Source: Cylindrotheca closterium (lineage: Eukaryota > Bacillariophyta > Bacillariophyceae > Bacillariales > Bacillariaceae). Taken from it: a stretch of DNA of 64,000 nt. The notes under the pieces were generated by a model. The model saw nothing but the letters and a program-made list of their open reading frames with translations, searched no databases and had not been told where the DNA came from. The position numbers were made by a program, and so were the translations under genes. This document shows positions 1-12,390 of this stretch, in pieces (position 1 is the first letter of the stretch; each line of letters starts with the position of its first letter). The DNA is taken from NCBI GenBank assembly GCA_933822405.4, contig CAKOGP040001847.1:278081-342080 (forward strand), in the 5' to 3' direction.

Positions 1-116
1 TTTTCAAAAGTTCTGATTTCAAAGCAGAAGCATGCGAAAGTGAAGAAGGGCAGGGGACACGTACTCTATCTCAACTACGGCACAAAACTGAAAACGTGGC
101 CATTAAGCTTTTTATA

Positions 117-2478
117 TTACACATTGGCATTTGAATTGGCGGATGGTGAACTCATTTGCTCCAAGAGCCGCCGCTGGACATTGCTCCATCGAGGCTGACG
201 CGAGAAAAAGCCAGGCACTTTCTGCTCAAAATCCAATCCTTTCAAGGCAATGACAAATGGATCCTTGTCCCAAAATGGTTTCTTGCGCTGTTCACCAGCT
301 TGTTCGGAATGGGCACGTATAATGTTACGATACACAGAATCGGGACTCCCACATCCTCTGACGTCCAGAACTGACAGGCTGTGCTTTGGATGGTGAGATC
401 GAATCGCATTCGCCAGCAACCGCCCATCACTCCCTTCGACCTTCTCGAGTCCTCGACGGGTTCCCGTGTCACGAAATTGCATGCCAATGGTCAGCTGTCG
501 GCAGTTTTGGAGTCGTAGCTCAGACAGGCTGTCACGACAGACATTCAGCAGATGAAACAAAGAGTCGGCCGTCAACTTGGTGCAAAAGCTCAGGTCCAAG
601 GTATACAAGTTGCAAAGGCGAGAGGCTAGGGTTTCGACTCCTTGATCAGTTAGGCGTTTGCAATATCGCATTTGCAGATGCCGCAGCTGCGGAACATATT
701 CCACCAGACGCTCCTGAAACAATATGAAAGAAAGGAAGGGAAGAAGGTCAGCAACGAGCGTAAATGTAAGAGTACTCATTGGAAGACGTTTCAGTGCAAG
801 ACGCAGATTAGATCAAATAATTGACGTACCACAAATTGATCCGATAGGCGATGGCATTCGCTGACAGTAAGACTCGTCAGCTGATTCATGTTGGCAAAAG
901 ATAACGCAATATCATCAGAGAGGCTATAGCATCCCCATAGGTTCAGGATCACCAATTTGTCACCCGATCTATGGAACTGCAAATTTCGAAGTTTGATGCA
1001 GCCCCACAGCGTCAATTGTTTCAGTCGAATGCACTTGGTAGTAATCACATCAATGCTGCATGGGAAGAAGAATCATCATGACATTGAGGTGAGAAGAATG
1101 AGTCCCAAAACCAAGACGGATCAATCAATCATCAAGTATTCACAGATTGATTCCAACATGATGGTATCGTCGCGTACCTTTGATCAGTGATACGGTAATT
1201 GTCCCTCATGAAAAGGGCTCGAAGCTGGGGCAAGTGTTGAATGGAAAGTCCAGCTTTATCCGTAATTGGGACGTAGGACAACTCCAGAACTTGCAGTTTG
1301 GTGCATGAGTTGCATATGGCGATGACTCCTTCATCGGAAACCTTTTCCAGGCCCTTGAGATAGAGTACTTGTAGTGTCGAGTGAATGTGTTGGGAAAGTA
1401 GAATCATGGTGGAGTTGTCAAGATTGCGGCATCGAGACAAATCCAGAGACTCGAGTTTCCGAAGGTGCGGAATGGAAAGATGCAAATCCTCCTTTTCCAA
1501 GCACACAAAGCCGTCCAATACTAGACTTTTAAGACTTGAATAACTGTGCGACAATATACCTCGGAGAAATGGTCTTGAAAAGTTGGCAATATTCTTGTCG
1601 TTGCAATCAATCGTAGTCGCTACACCCCAATCTTTCACAATGCTCTTCCATAAATTGCACACCAGTCGGCATGCTACCCTTTGTGATAGCTTGAGAAAGG
1701 GTAATACTAAGGGCAAGATGATCTCCGAAGTGTCTGAATGTAACGTCCACAGTGGGGAGGTATGCTCGATTCGGTCGTCTCTTGAATTCAGCGGTGGTTG
1801 CTCGGTTCCCCCAGTTCCACGTGTAGCACGATGTTGATTCCTATTCCCAGCTTTGATATTGCTGGATGTGTTTTTAGCAGTGGATGGTTGATCCTCTTGA
1901 AGCTGAGAGTCCGATGATTGAAACAACCGGAGCCGCTGGCGCAAGAATACCTGTTCGTGTTCGGCAAAAGTGTCATGATGAATCTCAGTCACGGCATTCT
2001 CACAAACAAGATAGTGAACCTTCAGCCGTTTGGACGTCCCTGGACAAGGATCTCCAAAAATAGCATTCATCATTGCCAGTTTTCCGCCATTTCCAAGCAA
2101 GAAGACAAAAGGAGTGGCTGTTGTGACTGTCTCAATTGCACCTAAATTCATATTCGGTTGGGCTGTGTTTGCTGCAGGAGGTGGCTTTTTGGTTTTGGAA
2201 AAGGCAGCCCCGTAGCTTCTCTTTCGGTCCGAGATAACACCTGCGTTTTCGTCTACTAGTGATGTTGCTGCTTCACCAGCTTGGGTAGCTGCGTGTATTA
2301 ATAGCAGTGCTTGTAGAAAGAGGGAGACGTCTCGAGTATGTGGAAAGCTTGCTTTGAAGTCACTCGTTGACTCGCCTGTCGACAGCTGTAGTCCTTCACA
2401 AGGACCGTAAGTTGCAGAGATTATCTTAATGGTGGTTACATTCTTGTTATTGTCGTTTCCTCCTGCGTCCCCTGACAT
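117..2478 (-). CDS. F-box / leucine-rich-repeat protein (3 exons)
   Basis: Three exons join in frame on the minus strand: 2478-1178, 1055-830 and 713-117 (707 aa). Donors read GTACGC and GTACGT; acceptors are GCAG and TCAG. After a low-complexity N-terminal half, an F-box-like stretch (about residues 250-290, LPLVLPFLKLSQRVACRLVC) is followed by many LRRs of the L-x-x-L-x-L-x-x-C type, for example residues around LESLDLSRCRNL and LQVLELSYVPITD. The splice joins LRRs cleanly (ITDQ-S-IDVITTK). By family knowledge, F-box/LRR proteins are substrate receptors of SCF ubiquitin ligases; the substrate is not inferable. The N-terminal 240 residues have no motif I recognise. The start is the ATG at 2478 (MSGDAGG). 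Confidence 0.75.
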
Positions 2479-3589
2479 TACGGCCTCTTATCGGCTCCTG
2501 TTCATCATATTCTTGGCCTGATTATGCGATGATGCCCGCTGGTTACATTCTACCGCGGTACAGGGACGGCCGGGAAAATCAATATTTACTCCCAAGAATT
2601 GTATGCTAAATTTCTATTTCCCGGCCGTTCCAGTATTGAGCAATTGATATTGATCTTCCAAAATAAATGTTCGACTCCATCGACTGGTAAATGGATCCAA
2701 AATTGCGAAATTGGTACTTCGTCTACTGGAGTTCTACGGTGCGTATGTCATCTTGCGACGCCATGTGTGAAACCAGCACTGTGTTGTAGGGCCCCTTCAT
2801 TGCAATTCTATTGCTTTCTCTTCTTCTTTTCCCTCTTTGTTTTTTCTTTCCTTTTATTTATATTTCCTCGTCTTTCCCCTTCTTCTATCCCCGGGGGATC
2901 TAGTATAAACTGCTCCCCGCGCCCGTGTCTAGTACGTGTCGCAACAGCTTTGCGGGAATGCACACGTACAACATCCAGGCGCGGAAGTAGGCCTTTATTA
3001 GTGTTATTCAGAGCTCGTGCAGCCATCGTATATGGCGTCTGTCGATCACACGTAAACGAGCCCCCTTCGCTCGTTCACGTGCGACAGACAGACGTAACGG
3101 ACGACCCATAGACGATGGCAACAGAGACCCTTCGCTCGTTTACGTGCGACCGACAGACGGGGTGGGTTGACCGCAAGACGATGGCTAGAGAGTGGACGAT
3201 GACTGTAGATTCAATGATGGCACGTGCGGCAGACAGACGGAAAGGACGAACTACAGACGATAGTCAAATAGTGAGTAGTGAATAGTTGATAGTGAATAGT
3301 TGATAGTGAATAGTTTTATAGTTAGTCATAGCGATAGTCAATAGTTCCTAGTACATAGCAATAGTGATAGTGAATAGTTCATAGCTACCGGTATAGTGGT
3401 ACTGTACTAGAGGTATTTATACCTGGTACTACTGTATGCTGCATCCTTGAAGCACCTCTTATCTCATGTTTGCCTTCTTGCTGAAATCGTTGAAGTGCCC
3501 ACCGCACTCTCACAATCGTCCTCATCTTTCTGCCTTTCCAGCTTCTAAAATAAGGAAGAGATTGTGATGGACAACAGCCACCCACATTG
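2479..3589. other. Intergenic region with short degenerate tandem repeats
   Basis: No convincing gene. From about 3055 to 3265 there are roughly three imperfect units of 65-70 bp built on ttcacgtgcgacagacagac followed by gacgatggc. From about 3265 to 3385 a second array uses the unit agtgaatagttgat. At 3048-3080 CACGTAAACGAG and CTCGTTCACGTG form a near-perfect stem. The open frame at 2599-3111 is mostly pyrimidine-rich low complexity. Confidence 0.6.
3040..3265 (+). repeat. Imperfect 65-70 bp tandem units
   Basis: Units share acgtgcgacagacagacg and gacgatggc. About three copies, diverged. Confidence 0.6.
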
Positions 3590-5294
3590 TTACGGTGTTG
3601 TTTCCGCCTTGACAGAATAAGGATTCCAGCCATTCTCTACTTTCCATCGAATGTGACGTATTCGCTCTTTAAACTTGGGGTACGTGCCAACTGGAGGTCC
3701 CCTTGCGAAGTTTCTGCCGAAGTATCTTGGAAAGGTGACGTTGACACCAGATATTCGTTGGGCCTTGTCCAAAGCATTGAACCATTTTACATATGATTGG
3801 TCGCTGTAGGACAAGTTGTTGCCTTTTTCTGCATGAGCTGGAGTCTTAGCTTCCTTGCCTTGGGGAGGCACCATTTGCATAAGAGTGGAGAGAAGCTTCT
3901 TGCCGTCAAATTCCTTCCCGTTGCTCCTCATTTCTCCGTTCAAAGAAGATACCAACTGGTCGAACGTCTTGGTCACCTCCTCTCGATTCTGAGATGGCTC
4001 GACATTTGAAGTTATATATTGTGTGGAGTTTTGTTGCCATGGTTTCCCCCGACCTGCATGATGATCACCGAACGAAGTGTGAAAATTGAATAGGACGCAT
4101 GCTTTTACACTGTTGATACCTTTTCTTTGTGAGATTTTCTCTTACCTGTGAAGTGTCGAAAGTCAGTATATGGTGCATTTTTACTTGTATGACAGGATGC
4201 AATATTGATAGGATCGCTTGGACGGTAGTTTATAAACGCTTTTTCCATTACTGCTGTGCCGTTTTCGCTACCCCAGTTTTGCACCTGGTAGTTGATGATG
4301 AGTGAGACACTCTGCTTGACATATTTTGTCCTAATGAGTGAAATCGAAATAGGAGCAAGGCGTGAGATGAAAAAATGGGCATGGAAAGGTTCCAAACAAT
4401 ATGAGGAACTGACCAGTGATAGAGCAAACCTTGATCCGCGTGCACACCATGCCAGGACCAATTTGTGGAGGTAAACTTTGACATTGAGGACATCCATCGA
4501 TCTGGGGGCTCAATAATATGGCCCCAGCCTTCAACTTCGTCCCAATGCTCAAACGGAGGCAGAGATAAGGCTTTTTCTTCTGTTGTCTTTATGATCTTTT
4601 GGATTTCCTCATAGTCGCTTTCTTGAGGGTGTAGCATGAAGAAGCCACCATGCGCGGGTTGGTTGGAATACGATATCACAATATTGTCCTTTAAAAGTGG
4701 CTCCCCAGACTCTGGCTCCGACAACTCAAAGAGGTAATCCAAGGAACATAACGGCATGACATCACCGTCCATGAATATTACTCGACTGTATTGTGTCATT
4801 TGAAGGATTCGAAACTTTTCCAGCATCAAAGTGTAAAATACTTCATGAACCATCGAAGAGAACTTTGGAATGTATTCAATCTTTACGTTCAGAGCCTCGA
4901 GAAGTTTCGATTCATCCTCCGGAAGGGCAGTCTCGTTGGTTCTGGCAGACATTTGGATCAAAGCGACAACATCTGCTTGGGATCCAGTTTCTTGTAACAC
5001 TTGAGCTGCGACGGCTATATTCCATATAAATCCCCGATACTCTGGCTTATGTTTGCTGCATCCCCCTACTACGAAAGCGTAAGCCCACTTTCTTCTTGCC
5101 GGTTCTGCACTTGTTGTCTGCCGAAAAAGTGATGAAACAGAAGACTGCGAAAGATGGTGACCTTCAGCGTCAACGTTGTCGCCTGTCCATTGTGGAAGGC
5201 TTCTATCCAAGAGAAGTGCCTGTCGCCTCAATGCGACAAGAATCAAAGCCGCAAGAGAGACTACAACGGTCCTCTTGAGCATAGAACCTGTCAT
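3590..5294 (-). CDS. GT8-like (glycogenin-type) glycosyltransferase, type II membrane protein
   Basis: Exons 5294-4414, 4330-4146 and 4053-3590 join in frame (509 aa; the ATG at 5294 is the first true methionine). Residues about 8-22 form an N-terminal signal anchor, followed by a short stem and a GT-A fold. The metal-binding DxD motif is seen in VIFMDGDVMPL (about residues 172-182). The GT8 hallmark near the C-terminus is split across an intron and is restored by splicing as HFTGGRGKPW, which strongly supports the model. GT8 enzymes transfer sugars from UDP-sugars; a Golgi location is inferred from the anchor. The acceptor sugar or protein is unknown. The C-terminal 100 residues (Q/K-rich, then KVENGWNPY) are not recognised. 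Confidence 0.8.
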
Positions 5295-5581
5295 CTTCAC
5301 TGTGAAGATAATTCGGATATAATTTTTTTGAATGTTGAGACCGTTAAAAAACGTTTTGGCTTTCTCAGTCCCCGTTCAAAAAAACAAAATAGAAATGGAG
5401 AATGAGCCCTGCGTTGCAACTCCACATTTCACATTAGATTTATTCTCTGTCTTGCAACTCTGAAAGCATGGAAATACCAGTACTGTAACTAGCACAAGAG
5501 ACTAAAGGATCAAACGAACATCATCACAATAATTCCGCTGTTTTATAAAGGCATCCAAGGAACATTTTTTTTAAAAGTGTG

Positions 5582-7539
5582 ATGATGAAACGACCAGTAG
5601 CAATTCTTGTTGGTTTCATTGGAGGAGTCTTGTCGGCAGAACCAAAAGCATACCGACGATGTATCAACAAGTTCATTGGTGAATACCCTGTGGCCAAAAA
5701 TATCTATATGCCTTCTTTACTAAAGACTCTACAAGATGGGACCGTTTGCGAGAGTTCTTTCATGGCATGTTCCAAGCTCTCACAAAATGCAGTCGATGTG
5801 ACGTCGATTGAGCCCCCATTTCATCTTGCGATACTTCTTCTCCCGGATTCAAGAGACGATGAATTCTTGGCGCTGGCGGCTAGTCTGTTAATTCAGGGTT
5901 TCCAAATCACTGTTATGATTTCCTCAGACCTGGCTCAGACTACAGGGTTGATTACATTCAGAGTAAGGTTCTGACACAGATTCCATGCAAACCAGATGCC
6001 AAACTCAAGAGTTCCTTGAACGTCATCAGCGCAATCGATGCAGCAGGCACGTGTACTCGGAAACCTTTAGATCGGAATATGATCAAGCGCGCGTATCAAA
6101 TGATGGATCTACTAGTTATGACCATGGGATACGACCCTACAGTTTCACAGAACCACCCCGACACAAAGTTTCGTGCTGATGTACTCATCATGGATGTGTA
6201 CAATGTAGCTGGCATGTTAATGGCCGATAAGTTCCAAATCCCAGTCATTACCATTGGGGCAGCATCGTCCTTGGAACTTGCAGTAGATCATCACTCCGAA
6301 TGGGAAGCACCCGCAACTTGGGATCACTTATTGGAAGGAATCTACTTGACCATCCGCCAGAGATGGCAGAGTTTGATGTTGACCAAACCATTAATGGCTC
6401 TCAACTCCAAACGTAGAAAAGTCGGCCTAGATCCATTGAAGCGACCATCTGATTACTTTTTGCCTGTGGTGGCACTAATTATTCAATTTCTTCCTGACGA
6501 GTACGTTGACAAGGTCCAGCATCAAGATTATTGGAACATCATTCACGTCACTGGAGCAATACAGCCACTGTGTGTTCCTTGCATATCTACATACAAGCAA
6601 GCAACTGGGTGGAGACTGACCCAAACAAATCCAACCATTATGGTATCTTTGCCTCCCGAATACTCGACGCTCGAGACAACTAGCACGGTACTACAGAGTC
6701 TCATTTTGAGTCAACAAATGCTTATTCGCAACAAGCGCCCGTCATTTGCGATTGTGTGGTTGGACTTTGGTGACGAGAGCGTCTCCTTTTCTGCTGCCGA
6801 CGATGATTTCACTCGAGAGAGTTCTGTCAATCTTTTGGATAGTCTTTCTCGCCATCCTGATACCGTCATGGTTCTTGGACACTGTGATTCTGATTCTGTG
6901 GTTGCAGCCATTCTAGGGGTCTCTGTCTTTTGCTTCTCCCAAGACGAGGAAACGTCTGGGTTGCTTCCAATACTCTTCAATGAGACTGGGATGATGGACC
7001 CAAATGAAATACCAAAAGTCTTGGTGCAGGATTATCTTCAAAAAAACTCGGGGGGCGAACGCAATTACGATATTGATATTGGTATGCACGAAACTGCTTC
7101 TCGACAAAGAGACTGGCTTCAGCTTGATGGCTTGTCACATGTCACGTTCTTGATAAAAAAGACTGTGGAGACGCATCGTCGATCTCAGCCTTGGAACTCA
7201 ACAGCAGAGATGCATAGCACCGTTGCAGCAGCATTGAAAGGCGAAGAGTCTTTGTGGAGATTGCAAGAGCAGCGGCATTGCGATGCTATTGGAACACTAT
7301 GGGCATGGTTTGTGGCATTGGCAACGTTTTTGTATATATTTGTCAAGTCATTCTCATCTCCTCCAATAGAGCGGTATATTGGAAAATACATGGACAGGTT
7401 TGATGATATCTTTCCCGATATCGAGGATTCACTCCGAATGATGGAAAATTGGTGTCTACAGCAGGCCTCCGGTGATTCTGAGGGGAGACTCCGCGTAGCC
7501 ATGCGCAGAAGGAATGAAAGGGAGAGGAAAGTTTCTTAG
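5582..7539 (+). CDS. UGT-like (GT1 family) glycosyltransferase, with an apparent frameshift
   Basis: Two overlapping frames code. 5582-about 5935 encodes a hydrophobic leader and an N-terminal GT-B-like strand (HLAILLLPDSRDDEFLALAA). From about 5935 to 7539 another frame continues with SDYRVDYIQSKVL. One base seems missing near 5934; no GT-AG intron of plausible size fits. The remainder has UGT-like landmarks: HVTGAIQPL before the C-terminal domain, PSFAIVWLDFGDESVS in place of the usual VxxGS strand, and a single C-terminal membrane segment (GTLWAWFVALATFLYIFV) with a cytosolic basic tail, the usual UGT topology. The UDP-sugar signature is poorly conserved, so activity is uncertain. The break could be an assembly indel or real decay. 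Confidence 0.55.
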
Positions 7540-7687
7540 GTCGATTATTGTTTTGGTGGGGTCAATCCATGAGTCAAGTTTTAAAACAAGTCAGCTAGAA
7601 TTGTAAAATGGTGAATACATCGCTATACAAGTTACATTCGTAAAGAATTCGGCGCACTAGAAGATACATCTACATTGTCACCACAGC

Positions 7688-10600
7688 TTATTTCCGTTCC
7701 ATCTTCTTGAAAAGTGTGTGGTAACGGTTGACATCTCCTTTTCGCTTAGGCCCATCCATAGTAAACATGAGTTGGAAGTCTTGTTCAGAGAAGTCGTTGC
7801 GATTGTCCTGGTAGTAAGCTTCTAGTTCCCCCATTTCAAGCTCCATCATACCAAAAAATGTGGCACTTCGCTCAAAGGATACAGCAGCCAATTCAATATC
7901 CCAAAACGAGTTGTCAAAAGATGTAGCTCCTTTCAAATCGCGATATAATACAGATCCAGAGCGGTCCAGCGCTTCAACACCATTCATTGTCAAAGGTGCC
8001 TTTGTTACAATGCCCTGACCAGCAGCCAAAACACGCACTGTTTGAATCAGGCACAACGGAATGTATTGCTCCAGTGTAGAAAAGGTGTAGGCTGTCACAG
8101 CGTTACCAGCAGCCTCCCTCAAATTATCTGAAGCTGCAGTCATGTATTCACCGAGATCATTTACCGATGACGGAATTCTGACAGCATCACGGGCCACGAT
8201 GGTGGATGAATTGCAAACCTTAGCGAGGCGAACAATCGACTGAAGCAGCACGTCTGACCTGCAAAACTTTGCCATTTTTAGCCCATTTGAGCGGATTGTC
8301 TTGATGGCTTCACGCAATGCTCGTGTATTTGCTAATGTTTTCGTAGTGACTCCAAACTGGCTTCTCATCTTGAGTCTGCTGTCCAACAAACTTGACAATT
8401 TCAACAACGAATGCGCCAGGCATGCTGCTTTCATCAGGTCCTCGTCTCGACAGGTCTTGACTGTGTTATTCTCTTCCATTCCTGCAAACTCGAGATAAGG
8501 CTTTAAAAATTGCAACTCAATGCTCAAGTTCACTTCCTCACGATCCACGCCGCCTACAAAGTCGAGTTCGCCGTAATCGGCCAAGACGGCCGCTCTTGGA
8601 TCCGAAACTACCCTAGGCGTATCTCCAATAGGAGGAGGAATGGCAGATACTCCAGAAAGATCTCCTGGTGACCGATCGTCACTCATAGCTTCAAGCAGAT
8701 CGCCATCAGCATAAGCCAGCACAAGCTGAGCAAACGCTTTTCTGCGTTCCATAGCTTGGCCGAAGGACTTTGGTGCACTATCTTCTCTATATTGGGAGGA
8801 ACTATCCATCAAAAGTTGAAGCGCTGTTTGGTTGGAACAAATTCTGGTGACTTGCTGTTTTACACGTGAAATAAAAGTCAAAATGACGTGCTCCAAGACA
8901 GCAACCAGCGGCAAGTACATATCTCCACCCTTTGGTAGTCGATGAAGTGCCAGAAAGAGCGGTCCAGTAAAGTTGTACAGAGCTGTACAAGCCACACACA
9001 TGTCCACATCTTGTGGTTCGTTGGAATCAGCCCTTGCATACACATTCCGATCCAAAACTGGATCAAAGGCATCCGGTCGTTCTAGTGCTTGCACCGTTCC
9101 ATTGACAGCTTCTTCTTGGAGAACTGGCAGCACTGCCTTCTGAATTACGTTATCCAGATACTCCAAGGCAGGTAGTTCCACCGGTGTTGAATAGCTTGGT
9201 GACGAAGTGTCTTCACGAGTGCTATCTGCGAGCTCCTTTCGTAGTAACGCATTATCCCTGTGCCACTTGGCAAGAGCCTTTCGGAAAAAGAGAGCGTGTC
9301 TAATCTGTGGTGTTCCGTTCTGAGTGGTCTTTGCAAATAGAACGTCCTTGATGAATTTGGGGATGGATAGATTTTGGTTGTTCATGAGACGAGAAGAGGT
9401 CGTTGGTGCCAACCACGTACTAGTGTCCTCTGTTCCCTCCTCTTCATCATCAATGATACCCATTCGGACGATACCAACCTCTGAGCTGCGATTGTTCTTT
9501 CCTTTGGCTTGTACCGTTGATTTTCGGCGAGACTGACCGCTCGACATGCTAAATTTACTATCCTCAGGACTGTCGGCAACTTCTGTAAGACATGCATTGT
9601 GAAACATCTTCAATTGCCGTTCCATGACACCTTTTGCATGTTGAAGGACACCTGCCATTACAATGGATGAGTCACTTGAACTGGAATATGCATTTCCAGC
9701 TTTCTGTATTTCGCAGCAACCAAACACTTTGTTAGAATAGAAAACAGAGTACTGCATCTCCGAACCGATATCTCCGAACCGATACTATTACTTACAATTC
9801 GGTGACGAATTATCTGTGAAAGATGTGTCAACCGCACTTGAACATTTCCAAAGGCAGAGACGATGCTTGCCATGTGCTTTCGGAAGTCTCTCAAATCGGT
9901 GGTTGCTCCAGCCTTACTCATTAGCATGGCATACCTCCCCCTTCGCTGCAAATTGTGTGTTGTGCTACCTTCTACTCTCAAGAAAGTTCTTGTCTGTTCT
10001 CGATGAATCAAGGCCGTCAGTTCCCTTTCGACGACCTCGGTAATATTCCGCTCGACATCGTCCAGACGGCGAAGTCGGACCAAACATTCCACTAGTGTAC
10101 GCAAGGCAAGTATGTGGTCCATATATCTTGGTCGACTTAGTGCTTTGGTGTCAGCGCCTCCGTGATATTTGAGCTCGTCAATGGAACGGCGCTCTTCCGA
10201 CTCCAATTCAAATTCGGCCTCCATTGCAGGCTGCGGAATAACAAATCTGGATGCTTTTTTGACAGAGCCATCTTCCTCGTCGTCATAGAAATCTTCTTCT
10301 ACGATTGCATCGTCGTTGATCTCTTGTAAATAAAGAGGATTTTGGAGGGATTCCATTTGCAAATCATAGTCAAGAGCAAATCTCATGCTATAGCCCAAGA
10401 AAGGATTGACCATTCCATGATTGGAATGATTAAACAAATCCACTGGTTTTGCTGATGTTCTCCTGATGTCTCCATCTTTACCGAGCTCGTTCTCCAGTGC
10501 TTTGCGGCCAGCTCCAAAAGAAAGGAGTTCTGCTTTTCCATTACCCGTCCTCAAGAAAACGACGTCCATTAGCAATTCCCAAACGACCTCTTCTGCCTTT

Positions 10601-11353
10601 TGCTTTCGCATCATGAGCTGTTCCATAATTTTGTGCAAGGCCTGAACCTGACTGACATCACTGGAAAACATAGTGTCCAAAGCCTGCGCCACCACAATGG
10701 TAGCAGCTCCAATCCGGTGTTGCTGAAGATAGGCATCGAACTGCAAGGGCGCCGCTCGAATGCGATCAAGCTTATCCAAAAGCGCCAAGACAGCTTCAGC
10801 CTCTAACTTTTTCATCCACAGTTCGCGCAAGGACATTGCGGAAGCGGCCGCCGCACTGGCATTTGCTTGTTCTTTGGAAGAAGGTGCATTTCCGGCACCC
10901 AGAGTTTCTTGAATTTCCTTGACTTGCTTGCGCAAATGGCGGACTTGCGAGACAGCGTCATCGAATTGGCGTGCTACCCGTCCCACTTGCACCACAGATC
11001 CGTTTAAATCTTGACAATGCATCAGAGCCAAATGCTCAATGGCATCCTCAACCACTTGCTGTTGCTCCTTGAGTTGCTTGTAGGCCCGGTTCTTTTGGTT
11101 ATAGTCTGATTTCTGCTGAATACCAATGTCGTCGTTGCCCATTTGCATTCCTAATACGTCAATCACGCGATGGAGGGTTTGAAAACGTCGGGGATCCTGA
11201 AAGAACTCTTCGTCCACATCATTGTTCAATCGGTTTTCCAAGCTCTAGGGTTGGAGTCTCTGTTTCCTTGACGCGTTTCTTCTTTGATTTCTTTGATTTC
11301 TTGGATCTCGCTGACGAGACGGAGACATCGTCCGAAAACTTACTGCGAGCCAT
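7688..11353 (-). CDS. SEC8: Exocyst complex component Sec8 (EXOC4)
   Basis: Two exons join in phase 0: exon 1 down to 9796 (donor GTAAGT) and exon 2 9703-7688 (acceptor ATACAG). The N-terminal half matches Sec8 in order: a coiled coil, then LRELWMKKLEAEAVLALLDK, then DAYLQQHRIGAATIVVAQAL, corresponding to the Sec8 segments LRKLWxExxExxxVLxLLDExE and the following LxxAxxML-type repeat. The long C-terminal half is the rod-like CATCHR region. Sec8 tethers secretory vesicles to the plasma membrane as part of the eight-subunit exocyst. The 5' end is uncertain: an ATG at 11353 opens a Lys/Ser-rich frame (MARSKFSDDVSVSSARSKK) that connects to the Sec8 frame only if one base near 11238-11242 is removed. 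Otherwise translation could start at the in-frame ATG at 11151 (1123 aa, against about 970 in animals). Confidence 0.82.
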
Positions 11354-11508
11354 TGTTGGTTACTTACTTGCTGTACCCGGTATACTTGAGGTCCCGCCGA
11401 TTTTCCCAAACACCAAAACAAGTCCGAGAGAGCTTATGAATGGAAACGGCCGACCATCTCAGTTTGGTCATGTCACTCCACGTCGCACATGTCGAAATCG
11501 AAGAGTGA

Positions 11509-12114
11509 TCAGGCAATAGTGATGAATAAGGGTGCGTCCTTGAGCACCAATCTCGATGGACTTTCAAAGGAAGCGTATTCTCTTCGACCTACTAAAGTGC
11601 ATATAAGAAACCACTTCTTGGGGGTCTTGTTCGTGATTCCAGTGGATGGATCTCTGGCATGGACACGCTTGATCAAGTTCAACCCAGCACCAGGTGCTAG
11701 AAGTCTGTCCGTAACATTTGGTACATTAGTCGAGTCCAGAGACAAATTTTCGTCCGCGTCAATGACAACTGTCCATGTACGATTCTGTTGTTTCGACTGT
11801 GCCAAACGGGCGTGGTAAAACATCGTCTGCCCAGAGAGAAATCTCTTGCTCGCATCCATCATGTCCATGTATTGTCGGTGGTTACTGTACCTTCTGTCAT
11901 GAAAGTCCGTTTCTTTAGTCCAGTATTCCATATGGATCCTATCTTTCGACTTGTCGAAAATAGGTTTCGGATCCAGTTGACCCTTGGGGTCTCGGAAGAA
12001 TATCAGATAGCGCAGTGGCAAAACGTGATAACCGTCCATCCAAATTAGGCAAGAGGAGATGAATTCACCAAATGGCTCTTGTGAAGCGTCGTATGAGGTC
12101 AAAGGTTGGTTCAT
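11509..12114 (-). CDS. GT92-like diatom glycosyltransferase, short and possibly truncated
   Basis: A 201-aa frame from the ATG at 12114. Motifs LIWMDGYHVLPLRYLIFFRD and NRTWTVVIDADENLSLD resemble a large diatom family with a GT92-like core, in which YHYHVLPLRYLIVAxDP and RTWxxxxDxDEF recur. That family usually has an N-terminal signal anchor and 400 or more residues. Here both the anchor and the C-terminal third are missing, and I could not build an upstream exon in frame, although TTTCCAG at about 12166-12172 could be an acceptor. It may be a decayed gene copy or a gene whose first exon I missed. Confidence 0.45.
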   Translation of the reverse strand: MNQPLTSYDASQEPFGEFISSCLIWMDGYHVLPLRYLIFFRDPKGQLDPKPIFDKSKDRIHMEYWTKETDFHDRRYSNHRQYMDMMDASKRFLSGQTMFYHARLAQSKQQNRTWTVVIDADENLSLDSTNVPNVTDRLLAPGAGLNLIKRVHARDPSTGITNKTPKKWFLICTLVGRREYASFESPSRLVLKDAPLFITIA

Positions 12115-12390
12115 TTTGTTCTTGATGCGTTGGGTTGGGGATGTCGGATGAATTATGCATTCTGGAAACAAGGGAATTTTTCAAAGTGGGCGTTGGCTCT
12201 CGGTCCTCGCGCTCTACCTTTTAATCAACGAGACACTTGATGTGTTACAAAGGCTATTCCAGCATCCCATGATCATCAATGGGACAACGAGATTGTTTTA
12301 ATTTATTAGAGCTATTCAATGCCTTCTTTTCATTCACAAAATTGAATCCGGAAAACGAAATAGAATGGTAGCTCTCTTATTAGTACGCTT

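Noticed and set aside
2599..3111. 170-aa plus-strand open frame
   Set aside because: Dominated by Phe/Leu from a pyrimidine-rich tract and then by the degenerate repeats; no family motif.
5940..6000. Intron to explain the UGT frame switch
   Set aside because: Available GT-AG pairs give introns of 15-35 nt or lead into a stop; a base-level indel fits better.
11241..11270. 28-nt intron joining the upstream Sec8 start (GTCAAG to CCTAG)
   Set aside because: It restores frame but is far shorter than the other introns in the window, so a one-base error is more likely.
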